Below, one piece after another: positions 1 through 10,700 of a DNA stretch of 64,000 bases. This stretch comes from Hungatella sp. Its GTDB lineage: Bacteria; Bacillota; Clostridia; Lachnospirales; Lachnospiraceae. The notes below the pieces were generated by a model. The model had not been told where the DNA came from. It ran no database searches and saw only the letters and a program-made list of their open reading frames with translations. The stretch is from assembly GCA_009712635.1 (NCBI GenBank), contig WASS01000001.1, positions 44,387 through 108,386 of the forward strand. Reading direction: 5' to 3'. Position numbers and translations under genes: made by a program. Each line of letters begins with the position of its first letter. Position 1 is the first letter of the stretch.

Positions 1-1275
1 AAAAGAAGATCCATGACATGGACATTCCCATCTCTTATCGTGTCGGTTCCAGACCAGACGGCATCCCATATGGGGACAGTTGACCGCGCCTTTTAATACT
101 CCGCCGGAAAGCCCCTTTACGGATTTAAGGCCATGGGAAACCAGGGTACCTGCACCCGCTTTTATATGATGCCTCCTGGGTGTAAATACCTCATCAAAAG
201 GTGTTTTCTTTCCCAGAATCTGCATGCTTAACATTTTAGCTGCAACCATTGATGTACTCATACCCCATTTGCCAAATCCTGTTGCCACATACCAATCAGG
301 TTTGAAGGCGGAATAAGTGCCGATATAGGGAATTCCGTCCAGAGTCATACAATCCTGTGCAGACCACTTACCAATCTCCTGTGCACCTGGAAACAGATGC
401 TTTGCTGTCTGCTTCATAACCCCATACGGGTTCTCTTTGGGAATGCTTCCCGTTCTGTGGCTTCCATATCCCATAAGCAGCTTGTCTCCTGCATTTCGGA
501 AGGAATAGGCTTTGGAATCCACTCCCAGATACATTCCGTCAATGGAGGGAACGCCATCAAACTCTGTGACATAGCTTTTTTCCTGATACATTTTAGCGAA
601 ATAGAATCCAGGAATATTGATAAATGGATAATGGGTTGCAAATACTACCTTCTCCGCCTTAATCACTCCCCGGTCTGTGATAACCTCGTGCCCCTCTACC
701 TTTAACACTCTGGTCCTTTCATAAATTGTAAGGCCCGAGGAGATGTCTCTTAAAAATTCCAGAGGATGAAACTGTGCCTGGCCGGAAAACCGGACTGCTC
801 CAAAAATGGGAAATGGAAGTTTGATCTCCCGTTCAAAAGTGGCCGGAAGACCAAGTTTTTTGGCACATTCTGCTTCTTTCAAAAGTTTTTCCGATTCCTG
901 TACAGAATAAAGATAAGCATCTTTTTCTTCATAATGACACCGGATCCCATATCGTCTGATCAGTTTTCCATATTCCTCTACTGCCAGCTGATTGGCTCTT
1001 CCGTACAATCTGGCCGTATCCTCTCCCACGTTTTTCACCAGTTTTCCATAGATTAAATTATGCTGGGACGTAATTTTTGCAGTGGTATATCCGGACTGAC
1101 CGCTTCCGATCCGGTCCGCTTCCAATACCACCACATGAACACCGTGCCTCTGTAAATAAAAAGCAGTCAGTATTCCTGCCATTCCTGCCCCAATCACCAC
1201 CACCTCTGTCCGCCTGTTTCCAGGAAGAGGGTTTCTCCCCGGTATCCGGACTGTTTCTGTCCATATTGAATTCAT
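1..1275 (-). CDS. FAD-dependent oxidoreductase with C-terminal Rieske domain (partial, 3' end outside window)
   Basis: Read directly from the minus strand; the frame stays open to the window edge, so the C-terminus is missing. The N-terminus has a dinucleotide-binding glycine motif (VVVIGAGMAG, about residue 25) followed by a DadA/glycine-oxidase-like FAD domain. Near the break are both Rieske [2Fe-2S] ligand motifs, CPHMGC and CPCHGS. The architecture matches the family of FAD oxidoreductases with a Rieske tail (Bacillus YhfW type), whose substrates are poorly known. The start is the ATG at 1275, with AGGTGAA a few bases upstream. It diverges from the EAL gene. The family call is confident; the substrate is unknown. 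Confidence 0.85.
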   Translation of the reverse strand, partial: MNSIWTETVRIPGRNPLPGNRRTEVVVIGAGMAGILTAFYLQRHGVHVVVLEADRIGSGQSGYTTAKITSQHNLIYGKLVKNVGEDTARLYGRANQLAVEEYGKLIRRYGIRCHYEEKDAYLYSVQESEKLLKEAECAKKLGLPATFEREIKLPFPIFGAVRFSGQAQFHPLEFLRDISSGLTIYERTRVLKVEGHEVITDRGVIKAEKVVFATHYPFINIPGFYFAKMYQEKSYVTEFDGVPSIDGMYLGVDSKAYSFRNAGDKLLMGYGSHRTGSIPKENPYGVMKQTAKHLFPGAQEIGKWSAQDCMTLDGIPYIGTYSAFKPDWYVATGFGKWGMSTSMVAAKMLSMQILGKKTPFDEVFTPRRHHIKAGAGTLVSHGLKSVKGLSGGVLKGAVNCPHMGCRLVWNRHDKRWECPCHGSSF

Positions 1276-1448
1276 TGATTTTCACCTCTGTTGTTTGTCT
1301 TTTCGACGATGTATTTATGTGCATATTTCCTATTATTCTCACATTTGACAGAAGTAATGCCTTTTTTCCGGTTTCCAATTATTTCTTGCTTTCCTCTTCT
1401 ATCTATACTAAAATAATAACAGACAGCCAAGAACAGGAGGCAATTTCA

Positions 1449-2801
1449 ATGCACTGGTTTCAAAAAAAAGAAAATCATATTTCTGATAATAAACAGATAC
1501 CAGGAACCGAAAACACCAGTGATTCTTCGGTTAATCTGGAACGTGATGCCTGCTTACATCATCTTACCCACGCACTCAGTTCAATTGAACGGGGCATTGT
1601 TTTAAAACTATACATAGAGAATTTTAAGCAGCTCAATCAATTACTGGGTTACGAATACTGTGAAAATCTGCTGAGTCAGATTCTTGCCTATTTAAAGGAA
1701 TCATGCGGAAATAATGTCTATCATTATATCGGAGTGGAGTATATGATCTTTTTAGATCATTATACCCAGGGACAGGCCATGAATCTTGCAGACGAAATCG
1801 CCCAGAGATTTGACCATGCCTGGAAGATTGGCAGCACGGACTGTATCTGTTCTGTTCAGATGGGACTTTGTGCCTATCCCGGTCATGCAGAAACTACGGA
1901 ACAGATGTTAAAATGCCTGGATCTGGCAGTGACCAGAGCCGGTGAGGGCGGTCCCAATCAGGCAGTCATGTTTGACAGTACTTTACAAAATCAGCTTAGG
2001 CGGCGTCAGACCATCGCCCTTTATTTAAAGACGGCTCTGGAAAAAGATGAAGTGGAGATTCTTTACCGCCCTTCCTTTTGTGTAGTAACAGGAACATTTT
2101 TAAGATCAGAATTATCCATGCGTATATTTATAAAAGGTCTGGGGTTAATCGGAGCCGGAGAATTCATGACTGTGGCAGAGGATTCCGGGCAGATCCGTGC
2201 ATTGCTTTATTATGCTCTGGAAAAGGTCTGCCAGTGTATCAGACAGGCACTAGATGATGGATGTGAATTTGAATCCATCGCACTTCCTGTCTCTCCTGTG
2301 CTATTTTTGCAGGAGGACTTTATTGATGAAGTTGCACGGGTTATGGAGGCATATGAGGTTCCACAGGGTAAACTTGCACTGGAACTGAAAGAAAGTGCAC
2401 TGACTATGGGTTATTTGAATTTTAACATTATTCTTCAAAAGCTGTCAGATATGGGAGTGGAACTGATACTCAATGAATTCGGCTCCGGATATTCCAGTAT
2501 CTCGGCCAGCCTGGATCTTCCTGTTCACACTGTAAAATTAGAACGGCTCTTTATCTGGCAGCTTGAGACCAATGAAAAATCCAGATATATCATACAAGGA
2601 TTAATTCGTATGGCAAAGGATCTTCACCTGTCCATAATCGCAGAAGGAGTGGAAACAGAAAATCAGGTGTCTGTTTTAACAGAGGCAGGCTGCAGCTATC
2701 AGCAGGGATTTTATTATTCTACTCCCTTAAAACAGGAGAATCTGTTGAGAATTTTAGGAAAAAACCGGGATGAATCCGCTCCTTATCTGTCTGAGGATTA
2801 A
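1449..2801 (+). CDS. degenerate GGDEF-EAL domain protein
   Basis: 450 residues. The start is the ATG at 1449, eight bases after a perfect AGGAGG; the open frame extends further upstream but that part overlaps the divergent gene. Residues about 35-190 resemble a GGDEF fold in which the signature is IGVEYM, so cyclase activity is unlikely. Residues about 200-440 are an EAL domain: E is kept in SELSMR, but the catalytic DDFG motif reads NEFG and the xKID region reads KLERLF; IAEGVET and QGFYYS are kept. This suggests a c-di-GMP binding or protein-interaction role rather than phosphodiesterase activity. No membrane segments. It is monocistronic, ending at a hairpin terminator shared with the convergent CBS gene. 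Confidence 0.8.
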   Translation: MHWFQKKENHISDNKQIPGTENTSDSSVNLERDACLHHLTHALSSIERGIVLKLYIENFKQLNQLLGYEYCENLLSQILAYLKESCGNNVYHYIGVEYMIFLDHYTQGQAMNLADEIAQRFDHAWKIGSTDCICSVQMGLCAYPGHAETTEQMLKCLDLAVTRAGEGGPNQAVMFDSTLQNQLRRRQTIALYLKTALEKDEVEILYRPSFCVVTGTFLRSELSMRIFIKGLGLIGAGEFMTVAEDSGQIRALLYYALEKVCQCIRQALDDGCEFESIALPVSPVLFLQEDFIDEVARVMEAYEVPQGKLALELKESALTMGYLNFNIILQKLSDMGVELILNEFGSGYSSISASLDLPVHTVKLERLFIWQLETNEKSRYIIQGLIRMAKDLHLSIIAEGVETENQVSVLTEAGCSYQQGFYYSTPLKQENLLRILGKNRDESAPYLSED

Positions 2802-2813
2802 AAATGCGGGATG

Positions 2814-2851
2814 AAAAAAGCGCTTTCGGCTAAAAACCGAAAACGCTTTTC
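2814..2851. terminator. bidirectional intrinsic terminator
   Basis: An inverted repeat (AAAGCG...CGCTTT, with CTTTCGG/CCGAAAA inside) flanked by A and T runs, placed between the convergent stop codons of the EAL and CBS genes. It can serve both strands. Confidence 0.8.
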
Positions 2852-2858
2852 TATCTGC

Positions 2859-3308
2859 TTAATTACTTACAATTGTTCTGACCTTGATTTCGTCGGACTT
2901 TTTTACTTCCTGGGACTTCTTGTAAAAGTAGCGTATGATATCCTTACGGGTCACTAACCCGATGAAATTCTTCTGATCATCCACCACCGGTACAAAATTC
3001 TGGTTCAAAGCCATATCAACCAGGTCTTCCATTGTGGAATCTGCAAAAACGGGGCGGTTATCCGATCTTCTGTCAATGGCGGCTACCGTCACATTCTCCG
3101 CTTCCTTCAGACTTAAATTGAATTTATTCTTTATTCCCCAGAGCATGTCCCCTTCTGTTATTGTTCCAACATATTTGCCGTTCCTGTTGATGACAGGTAT
3201 GGCGGAGTACTTGTGATACTCCATCTTCTCCAGCGCCTGACGCAGAGAATCATCTTCATAAATATAAGCCACTTCATTCTTAGGTGTTAAAAAAAACAAT
3301 ATGTTCAT
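2859..3308 (-). CDS. tandem CBS-domain protein
   Basis: 149 residues made of two CBS modules (about 5-60 and 75-140), including the typical HKYSAIPVINRNGKYVGTI and NFVPVVDD stretches. Such stand-alone CBS pairs bind adenine nucleotides (AMP, ATP or c-di-AMP) and act as sensors; the ligand and partner here are unknown. A GTG two codons upstream is possible, but GGGGAG sits 7 bases from the ATG at 3308 and only 1 from the GTG, so the ATG is chosen. It stands alone, convergent with the EAL gene. Confidence 0.85.
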   Translation of the reverse strand: MNILFFLTPKNEVAYIYEDDSLRQALEKMEYHKYSAIPVINRNGKYVGTITEGDMLWGIKNKFNLSLKEAENVTVAAIDRRSDNRPVFADSTMEDLVDMALNQNFVPVVDDQKNFIGLVTRKDIIRYFYKKSQEVKKSDEIKVRTIVSN

Positions 3309-3418
3309 AGCCACACTCCCCGTTTGATGTACGGACTTAGTATAGCAGATGAGTCTTAATCACGTATGAACAAATTATTATTTTTTTATAACTTTTTCCT
3401 AATATTTCCTGATCATGA

Positions 3419-4174
3419 TTATTGCATATGGTCAAGGGGATCAATGGCTTTGTCTTCATGGGTCACTTCAAAGAATAGGTTGGCGCCTTCTACGGAATAA
3501 TACTTTGTGGGTTCTGCAATATAACCCAGCACCTGACCTTCCTTCACATATTCATTTGCTGTTACCTTCAGTTCTTTTAACTGACCGCAGACAGCCGTAT
3601 ACTTGTTGCCCATGTTTAAAACAACGTAGTTACCAATTTCTTCATTGGAACCGATTTCCTGCACTTTTGCGTTGGCGGGTGCGACTACCGGAGTGCTCAC
3701 ATCTCCCTGAATTACCACGCCTGGATTGCATTTATACTGATCCAAGGTTGGGAAGTAGATGGTCTTATCCATACTGTAGTCTAAAATAACATTTCCGCGT
3801 ACCGGCCAGGTCATTCTGGTGGTGTCGTTAAAATTAAGTACCAGTGACTTGGCGGCATTTTTGTCTGCTGCGGCTTTTGCTGCCTGTGTTTCTTTTTCGG
3901 CTGTGGCTTTGGCTGAATCAACAGCCTTCATTTCCTCTTCCGCATTTTTTGTTGCATTGGAATCTCCTGCAACAGCTACCTGTGTATCCTGGGGGACTGA
4001 TTCTTCAACAATCATATTGCTCTGATCCGGTACTTTCAGATAAGGGCTTTCTCCTCCACCATTTCCTCTTTGAACGGTAATGACTCCTGCTGCAGCTACT
4101 ATAGTCAGCAGGCCTAGAACCAACAGGACAAGGAATACTTTATCCTTGAACAATTGACTTATTTTCTCCTTCAC
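3419..4174 (-). CDS. spoIIQ: stage II sporulation protein SpoIIQ-like, M23/LytM domain
   Basis: 251 residues: a cytoplasmic stub, one membrane segment (about 12-35), an Ala/Lys/Glu-rich linker (about 60-105) and a LytM (M23) domain at the C-terminus. In M23 peptidases Zn is bound by HxxxD and HxH; here these positions read NPGVVIQGD and LFFEV, so zinc binding and peptidase activity are probably lost, as in Bacillus SpoIIQ. The family forms the forespore side of the channel across the engulfment membranes. It lies 40 bases downstream of spoIID, the usual clostridial pairing. The start is the GTG at 4174 (GAGGTG six bases upstream); the GTG within that SD is rejected. Confidence 0.78.
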   Translation of the reverse strand: MKEKISQLFKDKVFLVLLVLGLLTIVAAAGVITVQRGNGGGESPYLKVPDQSNMIVEESVPQDTQVAVAGDSNATKNAEEEMKAVDSAKATAEKETQAAKAAADKNAAKSLVLNFNDTTRMTWPVRGNVILDYSMDKTIYFPTLDQYKCNPGVVIQGDVSTPVVAPANAKVQEIGSNEEIGNYVVLNMGNKYTAVCGQLKELKVTANEYVKEGQVLGYIAEPTKYYSVEGANLFFEVTHEDKAIDPLDHMQ

Positions 4175-4214
4175 GTTTATCACCTCGATAATATTCTTAC
4201 CAAGAGTGAAAGAG

Positions 4215-5135
4215 TTATTCAGATTTCAAAACAATATTTTTATAAAAATAAGCAAGAATTTTTTCTGCCGTCCATCCTTCCTCACTTTTACATTTTGCAC
4301 CGTACTGGCTAAAGCCATATCCATGTCCGATCCCCCGGCAGACAGCTCTCACACCGCCCTCATAATCCTCAAATTCAAAGGAGGGCGACGGCAGGGAAAG
4401 TGCATACTGGACCTGATCTCCTGTGAGGGTATGGGTACCGATCTGGATCTGTACCACGTAACCGGAATCATCCCGCTGAACAATCTGAATGCTCTGCGGA
4501 ATCTGATCTGCCTTTACAGAACCATCTCCTGAGATCTTGTTGATTTTATCCGCAAAATCTTCTTTGCTGAACTGAAGAATTGTTAAAAAACCCTCTGCCT
4601 CCACATCCTTTTTGCATTCTACCGGCTGTAAGTACGGGTGGTTTGAATCTCCGGCTCTTGTCATTCCGTTGCTGGCACGATGAAACAACGGTTCAATTAA
4701 ATTATCGTTACAGGTGATCACTGTACCTGTGGTAGAGCGTACCGCATCTTCAATTGCCTGATAGCTGGTGACAAAAGCCTCGCTTCCCCACATCTTCTCC
4801 ATCTGCTTCTGCTCTAAATAATCCATATGGAGATCCGACTCCTTTACTTCCTTCTGACCGTTCATTTTACCATAAATATAGGTCCGGGCGATGATAGCCT
4901 GGGCCCGGAGTGCTTCTTTTCCATAATCTGCCGGCATCTGCTTTGCTACCACTCCCGGAAGATATTCCTCCACATCCATGGAAGTTTCCCCGCCTTTTCT
5001 GTCTAAGATCACACGTTTTCCACTGAGAGTCATGGGCATTTCTTTTTTCTCCTCAATTTTCCCGGTCCACGCCAGAGTTATAATATATGGAAACAAAAAT
5101 GCCAGTATACATGCCATTAAAATCTTCTTTCCCAT
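4215..5135 (-). CDS. spoIID: stage II sporulation protein D, lytic transglycosylase
   Basis: 306 residues. An N-terminal membrane anchor (about 4-22) is followed by the SpoIID/LytB domain. The conserved segment MPADYGKEALRAQAIIARTY contains the catalytic Glu of the family, and the C-terminal GIGHGYGFSQYGA motif is present. SpoIID cleaves glycan strands in the mother cell during engulfment together with SpoIIM and SpoIIP. It is followed by spoIIQ. A CATATATT element about 35 bases upstream of the ATG resembles a SigE -10, but no convincing -35 was seen. Confidence 0.93.
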   Translation of the reverse strand: MGKKILMACILAFLFPYIITLAWTGKIEEKKEMPMTLSGKRVILDRKGGETSMDVEEYLPGVVAKQMPADYGKEALRAQAIIARTYIYGKMNGQKEVKESDLHMDYLEQKQMEKMWGSEAFVTSYQAIEDAVRSTTGTVITCNDNLIEPLFHRASNGMTRAGDSNHPYLQPVECKKDVEAEGFLTILQFSKEDFADKINKISGDGSVKADQIPQSIQIVQRDDSGYVVQIQIGTHTLTGDQVQYALSLPSPSFEFEDYEGGVRAVCRGIGHGYGFSQYGAKCKSEEGWTAEKILAYFYKNIVLKSE

Positions 5136-5181
5136 GTTCCCGCCGCCTTTCTTTCAGTCTGAACCCTTGTTCAATATATGC

Positions 5182-5220
5182 GAAAAAGCGCCCCGGAATC
5201 ACTTCCGAAACGCTTTTTCA
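5182..5220 (-). terminator. intrinsic terminator after glgP
   Basis: GAAAAAGCG and CGCTTTTTC arms with an inner CGGAA/TTCCG pairing, just after the glgP stop codon. The stem separates glgP from spoIID. Confidence 0.8.
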
Positions 5221-5236
5221 GAAACCTTCATATGGA

Positions 5237-7690
5237 TCAGAGTTCTACATTTACCTTTTCCAAATGCCAGATGTCTCTGACATATTCAAGAATGGTCCTG
5301 TCTGATGTAAATTTACCGCTGTTTGCTACATTTAAAATGGCAGCTTTTGCCCACCAGGATTCATCTCTATATGCCTGATCGATGCGTTTTTGTGCCTCCC
5401 CGTAAGAAGGAAGATCCTTTAAAATAAAGTACGTATCCGGCCGGTCACTGCTCATGGTGTTAAGCAGGGAATTATAAATATCACGGAACAGCTCCGGATC
5501 CTGTGGAGAATAATAGCCATTAATCAGCTGCATCAAAACTCTGCGGATCTCATAATTATTGTTAAAAATCTCCATGGGATCATATCCGCCTTCCCGCTCA
5601 TAACGGATCACCTCATCGGATGTAAGTCCGAAAATAAATGCATTCTCCGCTCCTACTTCCTCTACGATCTCCACATTGGCACCATCCATGGTTCCAAGAG
5701 TCAGGGCACCGTTTAACATGAATTTCATATTGCCGGTTCCGGAAGCTTCTTTGCTGGCAGTGGATATCTGTTCACTGACATCTGCTGCAGCGAATATGAT
5801 TTCTGCATTGGACACTTTGTAATCTTCAATAAATACAACTTTTATTTTGCCGCCGATGCTTCTGTCGTTGTTAATCACTTCTGCCACGGAATTGATCAGC
5901 TTGATGGTAAGCTTCGCTCTGCGGTAACCGGCAGCAGCTTTAGCTCCGAAAATAAAGGTCCTTGGAACCATATCCAGATTCGGATTATCCTTCAGCTGAT
6001 TATACAGATACATCACATGAAGAATATTCATCAGCTGTCGTTTATACTCGTGAAGACGCTTTACCTGCACATCAAATATGGATCTGGGATCTACCTCTAT
6101 GCCGTTATGTTCCTTAATATATCTTGCCAGCCGGACCTTGTTCTGATATTTGATATCCATAAATTCCTGCTGACATTTGGGATCATCTGCGTAAACAGTC
6201 AGGCGGTGAATATGAGGCAGATTGGTGATCCATTCATTCCCGATTTTCTTCGTCACCCACTCGGACAATAGAGGATTTCCATGTAAGAGAAAACGTCTCT
6301 GGGTGATGCCATTGGTTTTATTATTAAATTTCTCCGGCATCATCTCATAGAAATCTTTCAGCTCCTGATTCTTTAAGATCTCTGTATGAAGTCTGGCTAC
6401 CCCATTAACGGAAAAGCCTCCAACAATGGCAAGATTGGCCATTCGGACCTGACCGTCATAAACAATTGCCATTTTACGTACCTTATCCTGATTTCCCGGA
6501 TACATCTGGCTGATCTTCTGCTGAAAACGGCGGTTAATTTCTTCCACAATCTGATAAATTCTCGGAAGGAGTCTGGAAAACAGCTCAATGGGCCATTTTT
6601 CCAGAGCCTCTGACATAATGGTGTGGTTGGTATAGGCACAGGTCCTGGTTGTAATCTCCCATGCCTCATCCCAGCTCAATCCGTAGTCATCAAGAAGAAT
6701 CCGCATCAGCTCCGGTACAGCCACCGTCGGATGGGTATCGTTTAACTGAAATACGTTCTTCTCATAGAATTTATGGATGTCATCATGGTTTTCCATATAC
6801 TTTATGACCGCTCTCTGCACGCTGGCAGAAATAAAGAAGTACTGCTGCTTTAAGCGCAGCTCCTTGCCTGCATAGTGGTTGTCATTGGGATAAAGGACTT
6901 CAACAATGGTTTTAGCCAGGTTCTCCTGCTCCACTGCCTTTTGGTAGTCCCCCTTGTCAAAGGAATCCAGACTGAAGGTGTTAATGGCCTGGGCATCCCA
7001 GATACGCAGAGTATTTACTACGTTATTGCCATATCCTATGATGGGCATGTCATAAGGAACCGCCAGAACGGACTGATAGCCCTCCTGTACAAACCGCTCC
7101 CTGCCATTCTCCCGTACCACCTTTACATATCCCCCGAATTTAACTTCAGTTGCATATTCTGCCCTGCGGATCTCAAAGGGATATCCGTTTTTCAGCCAGT
7201 CATCCGGGATTTCCACCTGGTAACCGTTCTCGATTTTCTGTTTGAACATGCCGTAACGATATCGGATTCCACAGCCGTAAGCCGGATATCCCAGTGTTGC
7301 CAGTGAATCAAGAAAGCATGCCGCGAGGCGGCCAAGCCCTCCGTTTCCAAGAGCCGGATCCGGCTCCTGGTCTTCAATTGCATTTAAGTCAAACCCAAGT
7401 TCCTCTAACACTTCCTTTACATCCGGCTGTGCCATGAAACTTATGATGCTGTTGCCAAGAGCACGGCCCATTAAAAACTCCATGGACAGGTAATACAGGG
7501 TTTTTACATCCTGCTTTTCATACTCTTTGTGGGTTGCGATCCATTCATCTATGATCACATCTTTTACTGCATAGGCGACTGCCTGGTACATCTGCTCTTT
7601 GGTTGCCTCATCTACTGTTTTACGAAACACGTTCTTCATATTAAACAAGACACTTTTTTTAAAGGTTTCCTTATCAAATCCCATGCTCAT
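5237..7690 (-). CDS. glgP: glycogen/starch/maltodextrin phosphorylase
   Basis: 817 residues, the normal length of GT35 phosphorylases. It releases glucose-1-phosphate from alpha-1,4-glucans in the cytoplasm. Conserved stretches include NGGLGRLAACFLDSLATL, the VFQLNDTHP region and the pyridoxal-phosphate lysine in EASGTGNMKF. The start is the ATG at 7690, nine bases after AGGAGG. The gene begins 21 bases after ileS and may be partly co-transcribed with it, although an independent promoter cannot be excluded. Confidence 0.96.
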   Translation of the reverse strand: MSMGFDKETFKKSVLFNMKNVFRKTVDEATKEQMYQAVAYAVKDVIIDEWIATHKEYEKQDVKTLYYLSMEFLMGRALGNSIISFMAQPDVKEVLEELGFDLNAIEDQEPDPALGNGGLGRLAACFLDSLATLGYPAYGCGIRYRYGMFKQKIENGYQVEIPDDWLKNGYPFEIRRAEYATEVKFGGYVKVVRENGRERFVQEGYQSVLAVPYDMPIIGYGNNVVNTLRIWDAQAINTFSLDSFDKGDYQKAVEQENLAKTIVEVLYPNDNHYAGKELRLKQQYFFISASVQRAVIKYMENHDDIHKFYEKNVFQLNDTHPTVAVPELMRILLDDYGLSWDEAWEITTRTCAYTNHTIMSEALEKWPIELFSRLLPRIYQIVEEINRRFQQKISQMYPGNQDKVRKMAIVYDGQVRMANLAIVGGFSVNGVARLHTEILKNQELKDFYEMMPEKFNNKTNGITQRRFLLHGNPLLSEWVTKKIGNEWITNLPHIHRLTVYADDPKCQQEFMDIKYQNKVRLARYIKEHNGIEVDPRSIFDVQVKRLHEYKRQLMNILHVMYLYNQLKDNPNLDMVPRTFIFGAKAAAGYRRAKLTIKLINSVAEVINNDRSIGGKIKVVFIEDYKVSNAEIIFAAADVSEQISTASKEASGTGNMKFMLNGALTLGTMDGANVEIVEEVGAENAFIFGLTSDEVIRYEREGGYDPMEIFNNNYEIRRVLMQLINGYYSPQDPELFRDIYNSLLNTMSSDRPDTYFILKDLPSYGEAQKRIDQAYRDESWWAKAAILNVANSGKFTSDRTILEYVRDIWHLEKVNVEL

Positions 7691-7711
7691 TCCACAAGAC
7701 CTCCTGACTGT

Positions 7712-10700
7712 TTACTGGATCTTCTCCACGCCTAAGGTTACATTCTCGCCGTTAATATTCCATTCCTTTACATAACCGGCAGCTTCATTTAATATGATAT
7801 CGTCTGCAAGGACCTCGTTCTTAACGTCGTTTTCATGAGCCTTTAAAATACTCTCGATTTTTTCATTGTCTTTGCTGTATACCCGGATGTGGTCTACCAC
7901 CTCAAAGCCGGCTTCTTTACGCATCGTCTGGATCTTGCTGATCAACTCACGTACAAATCCTTCTGCTAAAAGCTCCGGAGTTAAATTGGTATCCAGAACA
8001 ACGGTAATGCCGTTGTCTCCCTCTGATACATATCCTTCCATCTGAGCGGTATCAATGAGTAAATCTTCTTTTGTAAGCACTACTTCCGTTCCATCAAAAT
8101 CAAAGGTAAGAGCACCTTTTTCATTGAGGGTATCCATAGCCTCATTGCCGTTTATCTCCGCAAGCGCATTTTTAATGCTGCCTAACTGCTTGCCGTACTT
8201 GGGACCAACGGTCTTTAACTGTGGTTTAAAGCTATAAGAAGTGAAGTCTCTTACATCATCTTTAAATACAACTGTTTTCACATTCAGCTCTTCTTCGATA
8301 ATCTCCTGATAGAAGATAGGAAGTGTATGAGGAGCCTTTACAAACATCTGGCCGATTGGCTGGCGGTTTTTGATATTGGCAGTATTTCTGGCTGCACGGC
8401 CCAGGACTACAATTTTTAAAACCTCATCCATATTATCTTCCAGCTGTTTGTCGATGAAGTTTTCATTGGCTGCAGGATAATCGCATAAGTGAATGCTTTC
8501 CGGAGCGGAACTGTCCACACTGCAAACCAGATTCTGATAAATCTGTTCTGTCATAAATGGAATAAGAGGAGCAGCAATCTTGCTTACGTCAACCAGGGCG
8601 GTATAAAGGGTCATATAGGCATTGATCTTATCCTGCTCCATCCCCTTTGCCCAGAAACGCTCTCTGCTTCTGCGTACATACCAGTTACTCATATCATCTA
8701 CAAATTCCTGCAGTGCTCTTGCTGATTCCGGAATCTGGTAATTGCCAAGGTAAGAATCTACCTGTTTGATTAAGGTATTTAACTTGGATAACAGCCATTT
8801 ATCCATAACCGGCAGCTTCTCATAATCCAGTTTGTATTTGGTAGGGTCAAATTCATCAATATTCCCGTAGAGCACAAAGAATGCATAGGTGTTCCACAAA
8901 GTTCCCATGAATTTACGCTGTCCTTCCATAACTGCCTTTCCATGGAACCGGTTTGGAAGCCATGGCGCACTGTTTACATAGAAATACCAGCGGATTGCAT
9001 CGGCTCCATAGGTCTCCAGCGCATCAAACGGATCTACCGCATTGCCCTTGGATTTACTCATCTTCTGGCCGTTTTCATCCTGAACATGGCCAAGTACGAT
9101 TACATTCTTATAAGGTGCCTGATTGAAAATCAGGGTTGAGATAGCAAGAAGGGAGTAAAACCATCCTCTTGTCTGATCCACCGCTTCTGAAATGAAGTCT
9201 GCAGGGAACTGTTTCTCAAATAAATCCTTATTTTCAAATGGATAGTGATGCTGTGCAAATGGCATGGAGCCAGAATCGAACCAGCAGTCAATTACCTCTG
9301 GCACACGCTTCATCTGTTTGCCGCACTCAGGACAGGTAATGGTAACCCCATCGATGTAAGGACGGTGAAGCTCAATTTCATCCGGGCAGTTGTCAGACAT
9401 ACTCTTTAACTCCTCGATGCTGCCGATGGAATGCTGATGTCCGCATTCACATTCCCATACATTTAAAGGAGTTCCCCAATAACGGTTTCTGCTGACACCC
9501 CAGTCCTGAACATTCTCCAGCCAGTCACCGAAACGGCCTTTTCCAATGCTTTCAGGGATCCAGTTAATGGTATTGTTATTGCGGATTAAATCGTCTTTTA
9601 CCGCTGTCATCTTAATAAACCAGGATTCTCTTGCATAATAGATGAGAGGAGTGTCACATCTCCAGCAGTGTGGATAGCTGTGCTCAAAGACCGGAGCTGC
9701 AAACAAAAGACCTCTCTCTTCCAAGTCTGTTAAAATAAGCGGATCCGCTTTCTTACAGAACGTGCCGGCCCATTTGGTTTCTTCTGTCATCTCTCCTGCA
9801 CCATTTACCAGCTGCACGAAAGGAAGATCGTATTTTCTTCCAACCTTGGAATCGTCCTCACCGAAGGCAGGTGCAATATGAACCACACCGGTACCATCTG
9901 TTAAGGTAACGTAATTGTCACAGGTAACATAAAACGCCTTTTTGTTTGGTTTTACAAAATCAAAGAGAGGCTCATATTCCTTAAATTCCAGATCTTTACC
10001 TGTAAATTTCTCTAATACCTGAAACTCTTCTCCCAATACCTTCTCACAGAGTGCCTCTGCCATATAATAGGTATAGTCGCCGCTTTGTACCTTTACATAG
10101 GTCTCAGACGGATTCACACAAAGTCCCACGTTGGAAGGCAGGGTCCATGGAGTTGTGGTCCATGCAAGGATAAATGCATCCTCATTTTTCACTTTAAATC
10201 TTACAATTGCAGAGCGCTCTTTTACATCTTTATAGCCCTGGGCAACCTCATGGCTGGATAAAGGAGTTCCGCAGCGGGGGCAATAGGGAACGATTTTAAA
10301 GCCTTTATATAAAAGTCCTTTTTCCCAGATCTGCTTTAAAGCCCACCATTCGGATTCAATAAAATTATTATCATAGGTAACATAGGGATCGTCCATATCT
10401 GCCCAGAAACCGACTGTCTTTGAAAAATCTTCCCACATCCCTTTGTACTGCCATACACTTTCCTTGCAGTATTTGATAAATGGTTCCAGACCGTATTCCT
10501 CAATCTGTTCCTTGCCGTCAAGTCCCAGCTTCTTCTCAACCTCAAGCTCCACCGGCAGTCCGTGAGTATCCCAGCCAGCTTTACGGGGAACATCATATCC
10601 TTTCATGGTCCGGTATCTGGGTATCATATCCTTAATAACCCGGGTTAAAACGTGACCGATGTGGGGCTTTCCATTGGCAGTAGGCGGTCCGTCATAGAAG

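Noticed and set aside
1058..1378. Minus-strand ORF of 106 codons at the start of the FAD oxidoreductase
   Set aside because: An overlapping wrong frame; the correct frame starts at 1275 and shows the FAD and Rieske motifs.
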